Shown: positions 60,791 through 64,000 of the stretch, one piece after another | Layout: each line of letters opens with the position of its first letter | How positions within the stretch are numbered: position 1 is the stretch's first letter | Assembly (NCBI RefSeq): GCF_010730355.1 | Contig: NZ_AP022576.1 | Location: 1,922,001-1,986,000 of the forward strand | Direction of reading: 5' to 3' | Origin: Mycobacterium florentinum | Lineage (GTDB): Bacteria > Actinomycetota > Actinomycetes > Mycobacteriales > Mycobacteriaceae | Length of the DNA stretch: 64,000 nucleotides | Translations under genes and position numbers: made by a program | Notes under the pieces: generated by a model | Told to the model about the DNA's origin: nothing | The model's database searches: none | The model's input: only the letters and a program-made list of their open reading frames with translations

Positions 60791-61467
60791 CCAGACGGAT
60801 CGTCAGTCGCACCGATCTTCATTCGGTGCCTGCCAGCGCCGATGACACCGGTGACCTCTCTCCGCAGGGGGTGGGTTGGTTTCGGTTCTACTTCGATGAC
60901 GGCCGGTGGGAGTGGTCCGAGCAGGTGCAGCGGTTGCACGGGTACGAGCCCGGTGCCGTGACGCCGACGACCGAGCTGGTGCTCTCGCACAAGCATCCCG
61001 ACGACCGGGATCAGGTCGCGGCGACCATCGACTCCATCACGCATACCCGTGGGGCGCTGAGCAGTCGGCACCGCATCATCGACACCGCGGGCACCGTGCG
61101 CTGGGTGGTCGTCATCGGGGATCAGTTCTTTGACCGTCGTGGCGTGGCGATCGGCACCCACGGCTTCTACGTCGACGTCACCCCCTTGCGCCATTCACGC
61201 GAGGACGCCATCACCACGCGCTTGGGCGAGATCGCGGACAAACGTGCCCCGATCGAGCAAGCCAAAGGCATGCTGATGCTCGTCTACGACCTCGACGACA
61301 ATGCCGCATTCGATTTACTCAGCTGGCTGTCCCAGAAAAACAACATCAAATTGCGCGTCCTCGCCGAACAAATCGCCGCCACTTTGCGGGCGACCGCGAC
61401 CGGCGCAATCGTCGATAAAACAATTTTCGACCACGCACTGATGACCGCACATCGTCTCGCCGATTAG
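60787..61467 (+). CDS. PAS-ANTAR RNA-binding antiterminator
   Basis: 226 residues. PAS domain at ~25-130: WFRFYFDDGRWEWSEQVQRLHGYEPG, HPDDRDQV, HRIIDTAGTVRWVVVIGDQF. ANTAR domain at ~150-205: RAPIEQAKGMLMLVYDLDDNAAFDLLSWLSQKNNIKLRVLAEQIA. ANTAR proteins bind paired hexaloop hairpins in nascent RNA and prevent termination; in mycobacteria they act on lipid and redox genes. Here the PAS part is the sensor. ATG 60787 overlaps the previous stop. Confidence 0.93.
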   Translation: MTRRIVSRTDLHSVPASADDTGDLSPQGVGWFRFYFDDGRWEWSEQVQRLHGYEPGAVTPTTELVLSHKHPDDRDQVAATIDSITHTRGALSSRHRIIDTAGTVRWVVVIGDQFFDRRGVAIGTHGFYVDVTPLRHSREDAITTRLGEIADKRAPIEQAKGMLMLVYDLDDNAAFDLLSWLSQKNNIKLRVLAEQIAATLRATATGAIVDKTIFDHALMTAHRLAD

Positions 61468-61500
61468 GACGAAGCCAGTTCGTCGAGACTCGGGGAAGCT

Positions 61501-62433
61501 GTGGAACTCTCCGACGTTGATACCTGCGTGACCGCAATTGGCTTTCACGAGGGTGAAGTAGCGACGCAACGACGAGCCGGAGTCGAAGTTCAGGCACGTC
61601 GGCTCGAAAAAATGCTCGATGCGACCGGTTTGTCCAGGGGCGCCACCCAATTCCTGGCGGCGCAACGGTTTGCCGTGTTGACCGGACGCGACCGGGAGGG
61701 CGTCTTGTGGACCTCGCCGTTGTCGGCGGAGCCGGGGTTCCTGCGCGGCGCCGGCGACACACTGCGGATATCGGCACTGCCCCGCCAGGGTGATCCCCTG
61801 CACGGGCTCGCCGTCGGCCAGCAGGTTGGGTTGATCGCCATCGATTTCCCCACTCGGCGCCGAATGCGGATCAACGGGACGCTCATCGAGGTCGACACCG
61901 CGGGCATGACGGTGCAGGTGGACCAGGCCTACGGAAACTGCCCGCAGTACATCCACCGGCACGAGGTGGATGCCGCCGTGATCACCGCTCCCTCGGTTGA
62001 CCCAAGGCGCACAACGACTTTGAGCACCGAAGAGCAAGCAATGATCGCGGCATCGGACACGTTCTTTCTGGGCACCACCCACCCCACCCGGGGCGCCGAT
62101 GCGTCCCATCGCGGCGGTCCGGCGGGATTTGTTCGGGTCGACTCTCCCGGCCGGTTGTGGTGGCCGGATTGCCCGGGCAACAACATGTTCAACAGCTTCG
62201 GCAACCTGGCCGTCGATGACGAGGCCGCGCTGCTCTTCGTCGACTTCCCAACCGGTGCCACGTTGCACGTGTCGGGTACCGCGCGGGTGCAGTGGACTGC
62301 CCCCGGCGCGGATGGCGACGATGGCGGTGTGGGTCGTCGCGTCGAGTTTTCGGTCGGCGCCGTTATTGCGTCGTCACTGCAGCGCGGTGGGTACGCCTCG
62401 CTGCCCGAAACGAATATCGAACGACCGCAGTAG
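61501..62433 (+). CDS. pyridoxamine phosphate oxidase-like FMN-binding split-barrel protein
   Basis: 310 residues that appear to hold two related split-barrel units. The first has FLAAQRFAVLTGRDREGVLWTSPLSAEPGFLRG and LIAIDFPTRRRMRINGTLIEV. The second has TFFLGTTHPTRGADASHRGGPAGFVRV, NNMFNSFGNLAVDDEAALLFVDF and LHVSGTARVQW. The GADASHRGG and NxxFNSFGNL patterns are those of PPOX-like proteins fused to reductases. It starts at GTG 61501, 33 bp after the PAS-ANTAR gene, so a link to that regulator is possible. Confidence 0.85.
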   Translation: MELSDVDTCVTAIGFHEGEVATQRRAGVEVQARRLEKMLDATGLSRGATQFLAAQRFAVLTGRDREGVLWTSPLSAEPGFLRGAGDTLRISALPRQGDPLHGLAVGQQVGLIAIDFPTRRRMRINGTLIEVDTAGMTVQVDQAYGNCPQYIHRHEVDAAVITAPSVDPRRTTTLSTEEQAMIAASDTFFLGTTHPTRGADASHRGGPAGFVRVDSPGRLWWPDCPGNNMFNSFGNLAVDDEAALLFVDFPTGATLHVSGTARVQWTAPGADGDDGGVGRRVEFSVGAVIASSLQRGGYASLPETNIERPQ

Positions 62434-62469
62434 TTTCGTTGATATCAGCCCGGCTGCGCTCTCCTGGCA

Positions 62470-63384
62470 TCACGCCCAGGCCCGAAGGCACGCTCGGGTC
62501 CGCTGGGCTCCCTCGGGCGACGGATCGAACGGAATGGCGACGAACTCGTCCACTCCCGCATCGCGGAGCCCGTCGAGTTGCTGGGAGACGGTGGACTCGT
62601 CGCCGATCAACGCGGCGTCCTCCGGGCCGGAAAAGCCCTCTCTGTCAAGCATCGCGCGATAGGACGGCAGGTGGCCGTACATCGCGAATTGCTCGGCGGC
62701 CAGTGCACGAATCTTGGCGACATCGTCGGTCACACTGACCGGCAAGGCGGCGGCCACCGCGACCGATCCGTCCGGGCGTCCGGCCTCGGCGGCCGCGTCG
62801 CGCAGGGTGGGTCCGACGTGTTCGCGCAGCGTCTTCGGGCCCGTCATCCAGGTGATGGTTCCCGCGGTGCGCTTGCCGGCAACTCGCAGCATCTGCGGAC
62901 CCAGCGCCGCGACGTACACCTGCGGCGTCGGGGCGTTCGGGATCTGCAGCGCTCCCCTGGTGGTGACGAGTTCGCCGGGCGCGTCGGCGGGTTCGCCGGC
63001 GAGCAGGGGCAGCAGGCCGTCGAGGTACTCCGACAGTCGTTTCACCGACCTGTCCCATGAGATGCCCCACATCCCCTCGGTCACCGCACGGTGAGTGACG
63101 CCGATGCCCAAGGTGAATCGTCCGGCGCCAATGATGTTGAGCGTCAAGGCCCGCTGCGCCAGCAACGACGGATGCTGGTTCTGGATTGGCACCACGCCGC
63201 TGGCGACTTCGATGTCGGGAACTTCGCGCAGCGCGGCCGCCAAGACGGTCAGCAGGTCGACGTCGAACGGCATCTGCGTCATCCACAGCCGAGCGAACCC
63301 TGCCTCGCGCGCTTGGGTTAAGTCCCGGATACAGGATTCGATCGGCGTCTTGTTGTTGAGGTTGGTGATCAGGCTGATTCGCAT
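62470..63384 (-). CDS. LLM-class F420-dependent oxidoreductase
   Basis: 304 residues of the luciferase-like TIM barrel. Features are LWMTQMPFDVDLLTVLAAAL, GVVPIQNQHPSLLAQRALTLNIIGAGRFTLGIGVTH and VAALGPQMLRVAGKRTAGTITWMTGP, which are typical of mycobacterial F420 oxidoreductases (MSMEG_2516/Rv2161c-like). It transfers hydride from F420H2 to or from unknown substrates. ATG 63384 has GAAAGG upstream. Convergent with the PPOX-like gene. Confidence 0.92.
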   Translation of the reverse strand: MRISLITNLNNKTPIESCIRDLTQAREAGFARLWMTQMPFDVDLLTVLAAALREVPDIEVASGVVPIQNQHPSLLAQRALTLNIIGAGRFTLGIGVTHRAVTEGMWGISWDRSVKRLSEYLDGLLPLLAGEPADAPGELVTTRGALQIPNAPTPQVYVAALGPQMLRVAGKRTAGTITWMTGPKTLREHVGPTLRDAAAEAGRPDGSVAVAAALPVSVTDDVAKIRALAAEQFAMYGHLPSYRAMLDREGFSGPEDAALIGDESTVSQQLDGLRDAGVDEFVAIPFDPSPEGAQRTRACLRAWA

Positions 63385-63872
63385 GGATGTGACCTTTCGC
63401 CGTATTGGGCGCAGCTTACGCTCGGTTGCCTTTTACACCTTGGCCTTTCGGGGCAGGCGCGGCACAAACCGGGGCAGCTGGCCTTCAGTCTGTGCATATA
63501 TCGCTTCGGGCATGTTCCGTCCGGGCAACCTTGTTCGACATGCGTCAGAGCATTCTAGAACCGCCTTGGCATCTCCGGTGCGACTAACGGACGGGGAAAA
63601 TCGACAGGAAGCGGAGGTGAAGCGACGACTGCCGGCCGCGCCCTCGCGGGCCTATCAGGCGACCGCCAGGCCAGATTCAAGCTGCAATTTATGGTCGCGA
63701 CCGGGACCATCATGCTGTGCTGACGAACCTAACCGTAATGCAGTCGTCGAAGCCTGCTCAGCATGCGTTCACTCCCAATTCCCTCTCACTCGGCAAGGTG
63801 TGCGCCTTCACGTTAAGGTCGTCGGAGCCGGGGGTGGCGTCGCGAGCTGACGGACGAAGGGTGGGGGGGGGC
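63385..63872. other. gene-free stretch before the papA-like gene
   Basis: 488 bp without a supported gene. Frames on both strands are short, with mixed composition. It presumably holds the promoters of the LLM oxidoreductase and of the acyltransferase gene at the right edge. I found no clear palindrome, repeat or terminator in it. Confidence 0.4.
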
Positions 63873-64000
63873 ATGTTTTTGGGTACCGTCGACGACTGGA
63901 CTGCCGATGGCACCGTCATGTCCTGGTGTCCCACGGCGACGACTTATGCGTGCGTAGCCGATGCTCAGCCCCACCCCGCCCCGGTGAGTTACCAACAGTC
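63873..64000 (+). CDS. partial PapA-like condensation-domain acyltransferase
   Basis: An open frame from ATG 63873 (GTG 63861 is also in frame) runs off the right edge after 42 codons. The start MFLGTVDDWTADGTVMSWCPT and the later APVSYQQ match the opening of mycobacterial PapA acyltransferases, which read DW-(x)-P-G-x-(x)-V-S-W-x-P-T ... P-P-S-Y-x-Q. PapA enzymes acylate trehalose, phthiocerol or related lipids. The catalytic HHxxxDG motif lies outside the window, so this is a tentative call. Confidence 0.55.
   Translation, partial: MFLGTVDDWTADGTVMSWCPTATTYACVADAQPHPAPVSYQQ

Overview
The window is high-GC DNA from a Mycobacterium, most likely a non-tuberculous species. Pointers are the cyp136, fadE22, ligB and cstA homologues, a MspA-type porin, an F420-dependent (LLM-class) oxidoreductase, many TetR regulators and lipid-type acyl-CoA enzymes. 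From memory, the order nrdF2, Baeyer-Villiger monooxygenase, TetR, nrdE, nrdI, nrdH, FMN reductase, TetR, dinB2, SDR, TetR, cyp136, double GntR, fadE22, ligB, cstA follows M. tuberculosis H37Rv Rv3048c to Rv3063. Extra blocks interrupt that backbone. This synteny was not checked by a search. No tRNA, rRNA, CRISPR, transposase, integrase or phage gene was seen.

Layout. 1-13.6 kb: split class Ib ribonucleotide reductase (nrdF2 apart from nrdHIE). Both parts are preceded by a pair of NrdR-type boxes with identical 32-bp spacing. Between them sit three TetR/target modules with clear palindromic operators, a universal stress protein and a Baeyer-Villiger-type monooxygenase with its TetR. 13.8-19.3 kb: FMN reductase/TetR pair, DinB2 polymerase, SDR/TetR and CYP136. 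19.3-22 kb: the most unusual part. It holds a stand-alone LeuA-type regulatory domain gene with a strongly foldable upstream region. Next come three tandem mini-genes for 41-56 aa lipoprotein-like peptides, each with a SigF-like promoter, then a near-perfect terminator and a MEDS/HATPase anti-sigma-like gene. 22-35.5 kb: fused double GntR regulator, lipid-transfer thiolase with divergent OB-fold partner, methyltransferase/HxlR pair, fadE22, SDR, ligB, cstA and an orphan Hsp70-like ATPase.

36.5-46 kb is an accessory catabolic block. The left arm has a CoA ligase, an esterase-like hydrolase and a flavin monooxygenase; a divergent AraC regulator sits between the arms. The right arm has a thiolase (apparently started at ATC), enoyl-CoA hydratase, CoA-transferase and acyl-CoA dehydrogenase. 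Together these could activate, hydroxylate and beta-oxidise an unidentified carboxylic acid. 46-64 kb is mixed: MspA porin, small exported protein, phosphotransferase/SDR operon, HD protein, DoxX, SMR pump (mmr), hydrolases (one a remnant), C39-like exported protein, zinc alcohol dehydrogenase, MFS pump, glycogen phosphorylase, SDR/CitE-like operon, PAS-ANTAR regulator, FMN-barrel protein, LLM oxidoreductase, and the first codons of a PapA-like acyltransferase cut by the right edge.

Start sites were chosen from ribosome-binding sites, conserved N-termini and operator positions. All functions are read from motifs and family resemblance without database searches.
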